A stretch of DNA of 64,000 nt from an uncultured Muribaculaceae bacterium (GCA_910588245.1 CAJUQP010000012.1:1-64000), one strand, 5' to 3'. Shown: positions 43,907 through 52,912, counted from the stretch's first letter. Numbers and translations: made by a program. Notes: a model not told the origin generated them from the sequence alone.

Positions 43907-45331
43907 ATGAGATTTAGTTATTTGACAGTTTTATGCATCGGTTCCTTCCTCGTGTCGTGCGACGAGGAAGGTCTCGATGTGCTTGATGTGGAGGTGCCGG
44001 CAGGATATGAGCTATCGGCCGGCACATCCTCCATCTTCATGAATTCATCGAAGGCATACGACAGTCCGGCCGATTGGGTCGCCGGCTCATATGTCTCGCG
44101 GTTCAATAGCGGCGACAAACTCTATGATGATATGCGCACGAGTTCCAATGGCCTCGGAGGAGGCCTGGGGCCCGTATATGCAGGATATTCTTGCGGAAGC
44201 TGCCACAGCAATGCCGGACGTACGAAACCGGCCGGCTGGGCCGACCATGGCTCCGGACCTTACGGATTCTCGGCTATGCTCGTCTACGTGACACGCAAGA
44301 ACGGTGCTTTCTTCCAGGATTATGGACGCGTGATCCACGATCAGGCGATATATGGAGTGGAACCGGAAGGGAAGGTGAAGGTTGACTGGCATTATGAGAC
44401 ATTCTCGTTTCCCGATGGCGACACCTATGAGCTTGCACGACCTACGTATACCATAACCGACTGGTATAAGGGGGAGATCGCGCCAGAAGACCTATTCTGC
44501 ACTGTCAGGATACCGCTCCGCCACGTTGGCATGGGGCAGATGATGGCTCTCGATCCCAATGAGATAGAGGCCCTTGCCAAGAAGAGCAACTATCCCGAAT
44601 ATGGCATCTCGGGTCGATGCAACTATATAGTGGAGCGCGGGGTGCGTCAGCTCGGTCTCTCCGGAAATAAGGCGCAGCACGCTGACCTCACCGTGGAGCT
44701 TGGCTTCTCATCCGATATGGGAGTGACCAACAGCCGTTATCCCGAGGAGATATGCGAGGGCCAGCTGCAGATAAACCAGGGTTCGATGATGGGTCTCCTT
44801 TATGACAAGCTCGATATCTCCACGGAAGATATGGAGGATGTCGACCTGTATATGCAGTCGCTCGGAGTGCCCGCGCGCCGCGATGTCAATGATCCTGAGG
44901 TGAAGCTCGGCGAGCAGAAATTTTTCGAGGCCAAGTGCCACCTTTGCCATGTGACGACCCTGCACACACGCCCCGGAGGGAGCACCCTGCTCAACGGCAC
45001 ACGTCTCCCCTGGCTTGGCTCGCAGACCATCCATCCTTACAGCGATTTCCTTATCCACGACATGGGATCGGAGATCATGGGCGTCGGGCTCAACGACAAC
45101 TATGTCTCCGGTCTGGCCATGGGCAACGAATGGCGCACGACTCCGCTATGGGGGATAGGTCTGCAGGAGAGGGTGAACGGCCACACATACTTCCTCCACG
45201 ACGGACGGGCACGCAACTTCACCGAAGCCATCATGTGGCATGGAGGTGAGGGTGAGGCCTCCCGCCAGATCTTCAGCCGCATGTCGCGCACGGAGCGGAA
45301 GGCTCTGGTCCGTTTCCTCGAATCTTTGTAA
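43907..45331 (+). CDS. di-haem oxidoreductase (DHOR/DUF1111) lipoprotein
   Basis: A 474-residue lipoprotein (lipobox Cys18, LVSCDEE) with two c-type haem sites: YSCGSCHSN (Cys96, Cys99, His100) and AKCHLCHVT (Cys344, Cys347, His348), the di-haem peroxidase-like arrangement of the thiol-oxidoreductase family. It ends in RMSRTERKALVRFLESL. Its position next to imelysin fits an electron-transfer partner, perhaps changing the redox state of iron. A GGTTTAGGGT array follows and separates it from the next gene. Haem attachment needs the CcsBA encoded at the end of the cluster. Confidence 0.92.
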   Translation: MRFSYLTVLCIGSFLVSCDEEGLDVLDVEVPAGYELSAGTSSIFMNSSKAYDSPADWVAGSYVSRFNSGDKLYDDMRTSSNGLGGGLGPVYAGYSCGSCHSNAGRTKPAGWADHGSGPYGFSAMLVYVTRKNGAFFQDYGRVIHDQAIYGVEPEGKVKVDWHYETFSFPDGDTYELARPTYTITDWYKGEIAPEDLFCTVRIPLRHVGMGQMMALDPNEIEALAKKSNYPEYGISGRCNYIVERGVRQLGLSGNKAQHADLTVELGFSSDMGVTNSRYPEEICEGQLQINQGSMMGLLYDKLDISTEDMEDVDLYMQSLGVPARRDVNDPEVKLGEQKFFEAKCHLCHVTTLHTRPGGSTLLNGTRLPWLGSQTIHPYSDFLIHDMGSEIMGVGLNDNYVSGLAMGNEWRTTPLWGIGLQERVNGHTYFLHDGRARNFTEAIMWHGGEGEASRQIFSRMSRTERKALVRFLESL

Positions 45332-45362
45332 AGGGTTTAGGGTTGAGAGTTTAGGGTTTTGG
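45332..45362. repeat. short GGGTTTAGGG/GGGTTGAG array
   Basis: About 30 bases of G-rich TTAGGG-like units directly after the DHOR stop codon. Same sequence class as 40976-41062. Confidence 0.7.
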
Positions 45363-45409
45363 CTCTGACTCAGATCTTCCACAATCACACATCAAACAAT
45401 ATAACCGAA

Positions 45410-46621
45410 ATGCATAAGACAATTCTGACTATACTCACGTCGCTTCTTGCCATGTCGGCCTCCGCTCAGTATGACGCCGACACCGAGAACGGGGTGGTCT
45501 CTTTCGCGGGCCGCAAAGGCTTCGTATGGGAGAGCGCCGACCATAAATTTGAATTCAAGCCTTATCTGATGGTGCAGACGGCCGCCGATTTCAACTACTA
45601 TGACTCGGAGGGCCTCGATCCGGCTTACAACCAGGACAACGTGCACAACTCCGGTTTCTCGATCCCCTACGCTGTGCTCGGGTTCACGGGGCGGGCATTC
45701 GGCTTCGTGACTTATAATCTCTCGATCAATGCGGCCGCCTCAGGAGGCGGACTCCTTCAGCAGGCCTGGGCCGACATGAGGGTATCTGACGCTTTCCATG
45801 TCAGGATAGGCAAGTTCAAGACACCCTTCACCCATGCCACCCTCACCACTCTTGGCGAGACTCTCTTCCCTACCCTGCCTGTCTCGCTCACGGCTCCTGT
45901 GATCATGCCTTACTCTCTGAATGCCGTGACGCCATCCATGATGATGGGGTTCGACCTTGGAGTGGAGTTCCACGGCATGATAAAGGATAAGTGGGGATAT
46001 CAGGTGGGCATTTTCAACGGCACCGGTTCATCCGTCAACACTGCCACCAAGACATTCAGCGACGACTGGCACATACCCTCTCTCCTCTATGCGGGACGCA
46101 TCACTTTCCAGCCCAAAGGGATCATGCCCGCCTCTCAGGGCAATCCCAACCAGCTGGGACTCGACCGCGTGCTCATAGGAGCCTCCGCCTCGATCAACGT
46201 GGAGAGTGAGAACGAGAGCACAAACGACTTCCGTGCCGGCCTCGAGGCCGCGTGGCTGCACGACCGCCTTTATCTCGCCGGTGAGGCATACTACATACAC
46301 GTGGGCTTCACGAAGCGTCAGAAGATTGACAAGGGGTTCGACTATCTCGGAGGCTACGTGCAAGCCGGTTATTTTGTCACTGACAGGGTGCAGCCGGCTC
46401 TCCGCTATGACTTCCTCGACCGCAACGGTCTCGACAGAGGTGGCTGCCTCAACATGCCGGCCGTAGGGGTCAACTATTATTTCAAGGGTATGAACCTGAA
46501 GCTGCAGGCCATGTATCGCTACATGGGGCGCACCGGCCACAAGACGCAGTTTGACCGTGATAACGACGACCTCGGACTCGCCACCCACAACGCCACGGTG
46601 CAGATACAGTACACGTTCTGA
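45410..46621 (+). CDS. phosphate-selective-porin-like (O/P) outer-membrane channel
   Basis: Start set at MHKTILTILTSLLAMSASAQ (45410), a good signal peptide; the open frame reaches 45359. The mature protein of about 384 residues is a barrel of the OprO/OprP type: FEFKPYLMVQTAADFNYYD, VRIGKFKTPFTHATLTTLGE, RYDFLDRNGLDRGGCLNMPAVGVNYYFKGMNLKLQAMYRY and a terminal strand VQIQYTF. Specificity is unknown. It lies between the DHOR and the cytochrome lipoprotein genes in the same direction. Confidence 0.88.
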   Translation: MHKTILTILTSLLAMSASAQYDADTENGVVSFAGRKGFVWESADHKFEFKPYLMVQTAADFNYYDSEGLDPAYNQDNVHNSGFSIPYAVLGFTGRAFGFVTYNLSINAAASGGGLLQQAWADMRVSDAFHVRIGKFKTPFTHATLTTLGETLFPTLPVSLTAPVIMPYSLNAVTPSMMMGFDLGVEFHGMIKDKWGYQVGIFNGTGSSVNTATKTFSDDWHIPSLLYAGRITFQPKGIMPASQGNPNQLGLDRVLIGASASINVESENESTNDFRAGLEAAWLHDRLYLAGEAYYIHVGFTKRQKIDKGFDYLGGYVQAGYFVTDRVQPALRYDFLDRNGLDRGGCLNMPAVGVNYYFKGMNLKLQAMYRYMGRTGHKTQFDRDNDDLGLATHNATVQIQYTF

Positions 46622-46666
46622 TCGTCCCGGGCCGTGTATAATATAAATTGTTTTTAAGAGTTACAT

Positions 46667-47362
46667 ATGAAGAAGTATGTTCTGGCCTTTCTGGTCGCCG
46701 CGGCGTTCGCATCATGCGACGACGGCCGTATCTACGATGAGGAGGCTCCCTCGGCTTCGACGGGGAGATCTGTCACCATGAAGGCGACAATCGACGGAAG
46801 CGTCGACTACGCTTATCTCTCCGGCTATTCCGTGGCGCTCGCCGCCTTTGGCGACGATGATTACGCTCTGGTCTCAAAACCCGTGGGCGACGGTGAGGTG
46901 GAGGTGACGCTGTCCGGACTCCCTTCCGCTGCCCGCACTGTCGAGGTGTGTCTGATAAGCCGTCTGCGCGAACGCCTCTATACCTTCGCGTCGGTTGATA
47001 TGGATGAGGTGGCCGCTGCCGATATGTCGTTCGATGCCGGGAGTATTGATGTCGGCATGTATGCGACTGTGGCTTCCGGGATATTCGCGGCCCGTTGCGC
47101 GCAGTGCCACGGAGCTACCGGTCACAGCGCCGCAGGGCTTGATCTTGTGTCGGATTCCAGCTGGGACTCTCTGGTAGGCGTTCCCTCGGCAGTGGTCGAC
47201 GGTGCCTCGAGGGTCGTACCCTACGATGCCGACGCCTCCACGCTGTGGCAGGCTGTGGCCACAGGCGTTTCCTCCGGATGGGCTTTCAACCATGCCGCAC
47301 TTCTTACAGACAGGGATAAGGATTTCATAAAGGACTGGATCAATTCAGGAGCAGAGAGATGA
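46667..47362 (+). CDS. mono-haem c-type cytochrome lipoprotein
   Basis: A 231-residue lipoprotein (lipobox Cys17, AAAFASCDD). The N-terminal 120 residues are a beta-rich domain without a family I recognise; the C-terminal 95 residues are a small cytochrome c with FAARCAQCHGATGHSAAG (Cys144, Cys147, His148). Probably an electron carrier in the periplasm or on the outer membrane. Its stop codon overlaps the start of the chorismatase-like gene (ATGA), so the two are made together. Confidence 0.9.
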   Translation: MKKYVLAFLVAAAFASCDDGRIYDEEAPSASTGRSVTMKATIDGSVDYAYLSGYSVALAAFGDDDYALVSKPVGDGEVEVTLSGLPSAARTVEVCLISRLRERLYTFASVDMDEVAAADMSFDAGSIDVGMYATVASGIFAARCAQCHGATGHSAAGLDLVSDSSWDSLVGVPSAVVDGASRVVPYDADASTLWQAVATGVSSGWAFNHAALLTDRDKDFIKDWINSGAER

Positions 47363-48432
47363 CAACTATAAAGACTCTTGTGGCCCCCGAAGGTAAACGG
47401 GAATGCCACGCCATGATAACTGTCGACGACGCGTCGCTTCCTTTCGAAGGGCAGCTCCGCGCCGTGACCGATGAATACAACCGGCTCACACGCAGCGATG
47501 CCGCCATGCGTCCCGTTTTCCGCCGCTGGTTCCTCAGCGATGCTGTCAATCAGTCGCCGTATCTTCCCGACGACGGCGCCTGCGCGACTTCGGTGGTGGA
47601 GCAGCCCCCTCTGAGCCTCACGAAGCTCGCCCTATGGGTGTGGATGATTGAGGATGCCGAGGTGACACGCCGCGACGACGGCAGATATGCCGTGAAGGCA
47701 CTGGGCCACACACATATATTTGAGGGTGGTTCGCGCCGCCCCGGCATGGATCCATACCATGCCATGCTCTTCATGCTTACCGCCACTGAAGACATGCTTC
47801 GCGAAGAGAAGGGAAGTCTTCTCGACAGCTGCGTGCGTACGTGGCTCTTCGTGCAGAATGTCGATGTGGATTATGCCGAGGTGGTGAAGGGCCGCAATCA
47901 GGCATTCGGAGCGCTCGGACTGACACCTTCCACCCGGTTCATAGCAAGCACCGGCATCGGCGGACGCCATGCCGACCGCACATCGGCGGTGGTGATGGAT
48001 TCCTATTCAGTGCTCGGCTTGAGTGAGGGACAGATGCGCCAGATCAACGCTCCCGACCATCTCAATCCCACATATGAATATGGCGTTGCCTTTGAGAGGG
48101 CCACGTCGGTGGATTATGCCGACCGGCGCCACCTGTTCATCTCCGGCACGGCGAGCATCGACAACCGCGGCCAGGTGGTCTGGGCCGGCGACATACGCCG
48201 TCAGACTCTGAGGATGTGGGAGAATGTCGAGTCACTTCTCGCGGCGGCCGGATGCGGTTGGGATAATGTGGGACAGATCATAGTGTATCTCCGCGATCCG
48301 GCCGACTATGGAGTGGTGAGCGCCATGTTCGCGGAGCGTTTCCCCGGCATGCCTTACGTGATTGTGCATGCCCCTGTGTGCCGCAGCGGATGGCTCGTGG
48401 AGATGGAATGTATGGCCATGAAGCCCCTTTAA
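47359..48432 (+). CDS. chorismatase-like (FkbO/Hyg5-type) Rid-fold enzyme
   Basis: A 357-residue cytosolic protein: an N-terminal FkbO/Hyg5-like part, then a Rid/YjgF-like C-terminal domain from about residue 230 (HLFISGTASIDNRGQVVWAGDIRRQTLRMWENVESLLAAAG). The C-terminus HAPVCRSGWLVEMECMAM contains Cys341 and Glu348. From memory, Hyg5 has a catalytic Cys and Glu seven residues apart, near the end, which separates 3-hydroxybenzoate makers from FkbO-type hydrolases. If so, this enzyme would turn chorismate to 3-hydroxybenzoate. Translationally coupled to the cytochrome gene, which is a strange partner. Alternative: a divergent Rid deaminase. Confidence 0.75.
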   Translation: MTTIKTLVAPEGKRECHAMITVDDASLPFEGQLRAVTDEYNRLTRSDAAMRPVFRRWFLSDAVNQSPYLPDDGACATSVVEQPPLSLTKLALWVWMIEDAEVTRRDDGRYAVKALGHTHIFEGGSRRPGMDPYHAMLFMLTATEDMLREEKGSLLDSCVRTWLFVQNVDVDYAEVVKGRNQAFGALGLTPSTRFIASTGIGGRHADRTSAVVMDSYSVLGLSEGQMRQINAPDHLNPTYEYGVAFERATSVDYADRRHLFISGTASIDNRGQVVWAGDIRRQTLRMWENVESLLAAAGCGWDNVGQIIVYLRDPADYGVVSAMFAERFPGMPYVIVHAPVCRSGWLVEMECMAMKPL

Positions 48433-48453
48433 GCCGTATCAGCCATTTGTATT

Positions 48454-50235
48454 ATGAAGAGTCATGACCCGTCATATCGCGGCGTGTGGCGCCGGATGTT
48501 CCGTTCCCCGGCGTGCCTGTTGCTGCATCTGTCGTTCATTCTGGTCATAGCCGGAGGGATCGCCACGTGGCTTACCGCTGAAAAGGGAGCCGTGAGGCTC
48601 GTGAAGGGGAAGGCGGTCAGTGAGTTTGTGTCGCGCGACGGGGAGACATATCCTTTGCCGGTGGAGCTTTCTCTCGAGAGTTTCGACATCGACTGGTATC
48701 CGGGCGGAGAGATAGCGCGTGGCTACACCTCGCGCATCCTTGCCGGAGGTGAACCTGTGGAGGTGTCGGTCAAAAGGATCGCGGATGTGCGCGGCTACCG
48801 CCTCTGTCAGTCGGGCTATGATTCTTCCGGTGCGTCGGTGCTTTCGGTCAATCATGATCCGTGGGGCATACCCCTCACCTATGCGGGCTACGTGCTTTTT
48901 TCCGTAGCCGGGCTGTGGTTGCTTTTGTCTCCGAGAGGGAGATTCCGGAGGCTGTTGCGGTCTTTATGCGTGGCGGCTCTGTTATGCGGAGCTCAGGGAG
49001 CGGCCGCGGCGGTTGCTGGAATACCGGCGGAGACTGCCGACAGCCTGGGTCGCATGAGTGTGGTATATCAGGGGAGGATAGTCACTTTCAACACGCTCTC
49101 GCGCGATGTGCTGAAAAAGCTCTACGGCCAAGAATCCTATCGAGGACTCTCTCCGGAGCAGACTCTGATATCGATGCGCCTGTATCCCGATGAATGGAAA
49201 TCGCTTCCGATCCTCAGGATCGACGACAATGATCTTGCCCGGGCTCTCGGCGTTGAGGGCCGTTATGCCTCGCTCACCGACCTTTTCGACAACGAGGGCA
49301 GTTATCGGGTGGATTCCCTTATGAGATTGCCGTCGGGTGTCGACAGCCGTGCCATAGCCGAGCTTGATGAAAAAGTAGGGATAGTGCTGACTCTTCATTC
49401 CGGCGATCTGATAGTGGCGGCTCCCGCCGGGGAGGAACTCTCGCGATGGCGTGTGGATGCTGAGCTTCTCTACAATTCAATCCCTTTCTCCCGGCTGTCG
49501 TTCATAATTCTTTTCGCGGCTTCTCTGTTGGGTTTCGTGTCGATCGGCCGAATCGGCTTCCTCTGGAGAATAACTGTGGCATTGGTGTGGGCTGCGCTTG
49601 CCCTGTCAGTCGTGTCCGCCGCACTTGAATGGGTCATATCGCGCCATATACCCCTCTCCAATACATTCGACACCCTCCGTTTCGCAGTCATCATCCTGAC
49701 AGTCGCTGTGCTCATGATGCGGCGTCAGAGGCGGCTCATACGGTCAGTAGTCCTGCTTCTTGCCGGTGCGCTCGCCCTTGTGGCCTTCCTTGTGGAGGTG
49801 AATCCGGTGGTCACGCCTCTCATGCCCGTGCTCCATTCCCCATGGCTCTCATTTCATGTCTCGCTGGTCATGACCTCCTACTCGCTGTTTGCCCTGACAT
49901 TCGCCGCCGCTTTGGTGGCCCTTCTCAGCAAGGGGAGCGCACCGAGGCTGCGTGTCTTCTCTTTGTCGCTCCTTTATCCTGCCGAATGGCTTCTCGGACT
50001 GGGGATCATCACAGGTTCGGTGTGGGCCAATGAATCGTGGGGAGAATACTGGTCGTGGGATCCCAAGGAGACCTGGGCGCTTGTGACGTTCCTCATCTAC
50101 GCGCTGCCTCTCCATCCCTCGGTGGCCTTCATGCGTCGGCCCGGTGCCTTCCACGCCTATCTCCTCCTTGCCCTCGCCACGGTCGGCATGACCTACTTCG
50201 GAGTCAACCTCCTCGACTCCCTCCATGCCTACTGA
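48454..50235 (+). CDS. cytochrome c haem lyase, ResB-CcsA fusion (CcsBA)
   Basis: Attaches haem to CxxCH apocytochromes on the periplasmic side (system II). The 593-residue membrane protein has a shortened ResB-like N-terminal half (first helix LLLHLSFILVIAGGIATWL, periplasmic part, LTYAGYVLFSVAGLWLLL), a further periplasmic domain (about 185-345), and a CcsA half with eight or so helices and the tryptophan-rich WWD motif WGEYWSWDPKETWAL (about 529-543). It closes the cluster 21 bases after the chorismatase-like gene and presumably serves the DHOR and mono-haem lipoproteins. Confidence 0.94.
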   Translation: MKSHDPSYRGVWRRMFRSPACLLLHLSFILVIAGGIATWLTAEKGAVRLVKGKAVSEFVSRDGETYPLPVELSLESFDIDWYPGGEIARGYTSRILAGGEPVEVSVKRIADVRGYRLCQSGYDSSGASVLSVNHDPWGIPLTYAGYVLFSVAGLWLLLSPRGRFRRLLRSLCVAALLCGAQGAAAAVAGIPAETADSLGRMSVVYQGRIVTFNTLSRDVLKKLYGQESYRGLSPEQTLISMRLYPDEWKSLPILRIDDNDLARALGVEGRYASLTDLFDNEGSYRVDSLMRLPSGVDSRAIAELDEKVGIVLTLHSGDLIVAAPAGEELSRWRVDAELLYNSIPFSRLSFIILFAASLLGFVSIGRIGFLWRITVALVWAALALSVVSAALEWVISRHIPLSNTFDTLRFAVIILTVAVLMMRRQRRLIRSVVLLLAGALALVAFLVEVNPVVTPLMPVLHSPWLSFHVSLVMTSYSLFALTFAAALVALLSKGSAPRLRVFSLSLLYPAEWLLGLGIITGSVWANESWGEYWSWDPKETWALVTFLIYALPLHPSVAFMRRPGAFHAYLLLALATVGMTYFGVNLLDSLHAY

Positions 50236-50266
50236 TCCCCACTCTCCTCAATCTCTATGTGTCTGC

Positions 50267-50611
50267 TCATTCCGACAAATCCATATCATCCACTATCCTC
50301 TGAATAATGGATATGTCTACGGTTGAATAATCTGATTTGTCATATATGTCAATGAGATATACATGCCCTTCATTTTCTGCAACTACAATAGTATATGTGA
50401 TTACTCTCTCCCCTCCGGACTTGCCACGTCCTTTGGATGATATGGCCATACGGACTTTGCGTATGCCCGGACTTAATTCGTCTCCTTGAAGTGGATTTTT
50501 CTCCAAAGAGGATATCAGCTCTCCAAGATCAGCTTTCAGCGAACGGTGCCTTTTTATAAGAACTTTTGCTGATCTCTCAAAACGGGAGGTGGTTCTGATC
50601 TCAAAGCTCAT
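50267..50611 (-). CDS. RelE/ParE-family toxin
   Basis: Start set at MSFEIRTTSRFERSAKVLIKRH (50611), where it overlaps the antitoxin gene by 11 bases; the frame upstream is open but improbable. About 114 residues with the RelE pattern: SLKADLGELISSLEKNPLQGDELSPGIRKVRMA, a basic strand GRGKSGGERVITYTIV and VYLIDIYDKSDYST. It likely cleaves mRNA on the ribosome or blocks gyrase. Antitoxin lies upstream, the RelBE order. Confidence 0.88.
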   Translation of the reverse strand: MSFEIRTTSRFERSAKVLIKRHRSLKADLGELISSLEKNPLQGDELSPGIRKVRMAISSKGRGKSGGERVITYTIVVAENEGHVYLIDIYDKSDYSTVDISIIQRIVDDMDLSE

Positions 50612-50834
50612 CGAGGAATGATCTTGCTGATTTTGCCGGAAGTTTTCCGGACTCAATCAATTGCACTTCTCTTAAACCCTCACAGATAGGGCTTGTGAGA
50701 GTGTCTTCTTCGGTGACAGGTGTTATTTTGAAAGTACCGATGCGGGAAGTCAACAGTACTGACTCTCCTTTCAATGCTTTTGCCAGAACAGCCGACTGGC
50801 TGGCTCTGAAATCACGTGCGCTTACAACTAACAT
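50601..50834 (-). CDS. Phd/YefM-like antitoxin
   Basis: Start set at MLVVSARDFRASQSAVLAKAL (50834); a minus-strand TATATTTG box at 50863-50856 supports it. A 77-residue protein with the Phd N-terminal DNA-binding fold (SARDFRASQSAVLAKALKGESVLLTSRIGTFKITPV) and a C-terminal toxin-binding tail. Overlaps the toxin gene by 11 bases. Confidence 0.87.
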   Translation of the reverse strand: MLVVSARDFRASQSAVLAKALKGESVLLTSRIGTFKITPVTEEDTLTSPICEGLREVQLIESGKLPAKSARSFLDEL

Positions 50835-51022
50835 AGTCAATATTTTAATTTCTTGCAAATATAACAAAACGCAACCGGAATGGTATCCTTATTAAATTTA
50901 TTTAACAATTTAGCCTCTTCCTTCTGACGATTTTCAGAATTGCTATACTGCAAAGATAATCTTGGATGACTGTGTCTGGCAATTAAACTAATTTTTAATA
51001 GCAACCTATGAAATAAAATCAT

Positions 51023-51030
51023 TAAATTTG
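51023..51030 (+). promoter_or_regulatory. -7 box ahead of the esterase/deacetylase gene
   Basis: TAAATTTG, 53 bases before the ATG at 51083. No clear TTTG at the -33 position. Confidence 0.45.
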
Positions 51031-51082
51031 CAGCCACAAGCGGAATATAGAGAATAATCAGCTGTACAATAACTTATAAGGC

Positions 51083-52762
51083 ATGAAAATCTTAAAATAC
51101 ATTCTCACTGCCATGGCTGTTTGCCTCTTTGGGGCAGACAGCTACGCCAACAACGATGACTATGACGTATATCTTCTTATCGGACAGTCTAACATGGCTG
51201 GCCGCGGTGCTTTCGAGCCGGAAGACACAATCAACACGATAGATGGAGTCTGGCTCCTGAATCAGGATGGAATACCGGAAGAAGCCAGGCCACCGTTCAA
51301 CAAATATTCCTCTATCCGTAAAGACCTCAGACTGCAGGGTTATTCCCTCGCCGACAACTTTTCACGGTTGATGCACAGTCGCACCGGAAGAAAGATCCTG
51401 CTTGTGGTCAATGCCAAAGGTGGTTCATCGATAAAAAGCTGGCAACCCGGACAAAAGGATAGTTATCTCAACGAGGCAGTGCGTCGCGCTCGTCAGGCCA
51501 TGCGTCTCGGAAGACTGAAAGGGATACTCTGGCATCAGGGAGAGACCGACGTACAGAAAAAGACTCCGGATTATGTCGACAGATTCCGCAACATGATAAC
51601 CGCTCTCCGCGATTCCATCGGTCAAGGCAATATCCCCGTCGTGATAGGGCAGTTAGGCCAATGGGAATGGGCGCCCGAAGAAGAGATCCGCAGTTTCAAC
51701 GATTCCGTCGTGCCCGCAATATGCGATGAAGTGGAGAACTGTTCCTACGTGACAAGCGACGGACTCGGACGCCTTTTTAAGGACAAACCACAGGACCCCC
51801 ACTTAAGCCGCAAGGCTCAGATCGAGCTTGGACGACGTTACGCCGACGCGATGATCCCCTTGGTTGAATCAGCCTATATAACTTCCTTCAGAGATGGAAA
51901 GAGGTCGGCTATAAGTTTCACCTTTGATGATGGCGACCTCGATCATTACCTACTTGCCGCTCCCGAACTTGAGAAACGTGGCTTCAGGGGCACTTTCTGG
52001 ATAATCGGCAAGAAGATAGACGAAGGAGATGCCGTAAGGCCGCGTATGTCATGGCGGCAGCTCAAGGAAATGTCGGAGAGGGGGCATGAGATTTCCAATC
52101 ATTCATGGAGCCACGGAAAACTGGTGCTTATGTCGCCGGAAGAGGCCCGCAGAAATATAGAGATGAACGACAGCGCCATCGCCCGCAATGTAGGAAAGAA
52201 GCCCGTCACATTCTGCTATCCTTTCAATGCCACACGCCCCTGGCTCATTGATATCGCGGAGGAAGGACGTGTGGGCACACGCATGCACCAGACCGGCATC
52301 GGACAGCAGAACCATAAATCGACACCTGAAAAAATAAAGAAATGGGTGGATGGTGTCATAAGCGACGGCATGTGGGGAGTGACCATGATGCATGGTATCA
52401 CCACCGGTTATGATAAATGGCACACTCCACAAGACCTGTGGGATATGTTTGATTATGTGAAAAGCCATGAGGATGAGATCTGGGTGGCCACTTTCAGGGA
52501 ATGTGCCGCCTACAGGAAGATACGCGACAATACAACCGTGAGCGTCAAACCTACCGACTACGGTTTCGACATAATGACAGAGATGAACCTTGACCCGACC
52601 CTTTTCACTGAGCCCGTCACCATATGCCTGAAAGGAGACTGGAAAGGGAAAAAAGTCAAGGCGCGGCAAGGCGGCAAGAAAATCAAGCCCATAAACACCG
52701 GCGACTCCCTCCTCCTGACCATCCTCCCCTCCGGCGCCCCAATCCGCTGTCACATAGACTGA
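51083..52762 (+). CDS. SGNH acetylesterase (SASA-type) fused to polysaccharide deacetylase
   Basis: A 559-residue secreted enzyme with two carbohydrate-de-esterifying domains. Signal peptide cleaved after SYAN; residues about 28-255 are a sialate-O-acetylesterase/CE6-like SGNH domain with LIGQSNMAGRG (34-44) and the block WHQGETD (150-156); residues about 275-480 are a NodB/CE4-like deacetylase with ISFTFDDGDLDHY (metal Asp after Thr280) and NHSWSHG; the last 75 residues are a small beta domain. The second HxxxH is NHSWSH. It has no close neighbours of the PUL type on its strand. Substrate unknown: acetylated xylan, mucin or peptidoglycan are possible. Confidence 0.9.
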   Translation: MKILKYILTAMAVCLFGADSYANNDDYDVYLLIGQSNMAGRGAFEPEDTINTIDGVWLLNQDGIPEEARPPFNKYSSIRKDLRLQGYSLADNFSRLMHSRTGRKILLVVNAKGGSSIKSWQPGQKDSYLNEAVRRARQAMRLGRLKGILWHQGETDVQKKTPDYVDRFRNMITALRDSIGQGNIPVVIGQLGQWEWAPEEEIRSFNDSVVPAICDEVENCSYVTSDGLGRLFKDKPQDPHLSRKAQIELGRRYADAMIPLVESAYITSFRDGKRSAISFTFDDGDLDHYLLAAPELEKRGFRGTFWIIGKKIDEGDAVRPRMSWRQLKEMSERGHEISNHSWSHGKLVLMSPEEARRNIEMNDSAIARNVGKKPVTFCYPFNATRPWLIDIAEEGRVGTRMHQTGIGQQNHKSTPEKIKKWVDGVISDGMWGVTMMHGITTGYDKWHTPQDLWDMFDYVKSHEDEIWVATFRECAAYRKIRDNTTVSVKPTDYGFDIMTEMNLDPTLFTEPVTICLKGDWKGKKVKARQGGKKIKPINTGDSLLLTILPSGAPIRCHID

Positions 52763-52825
52763 ACCATATACGGAGACACACCTATACAGATACGCGAATA
52801 CCGACACACAGACTGATATTGTAAA

Positions 52826-52867
52826 ACGGGGAGCCCCTATTTATAGACGGGGCCTCCCACGTTTTTT
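52826..52867 (+). terminator. terminator of the esterase/deacetylase gene
   Basis: GC-rich stem GGGGAGCCCC/GGGGCCTCCC with an AT loop, followed by CACGTTTTTTC, 65 bases after the stop. Confidence 0.8.
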
Positions 52868-52912
52868 CATAATCAATTTTTCAGAAGTCATATCAGTTAG
52901 GAGAAAAATAAA

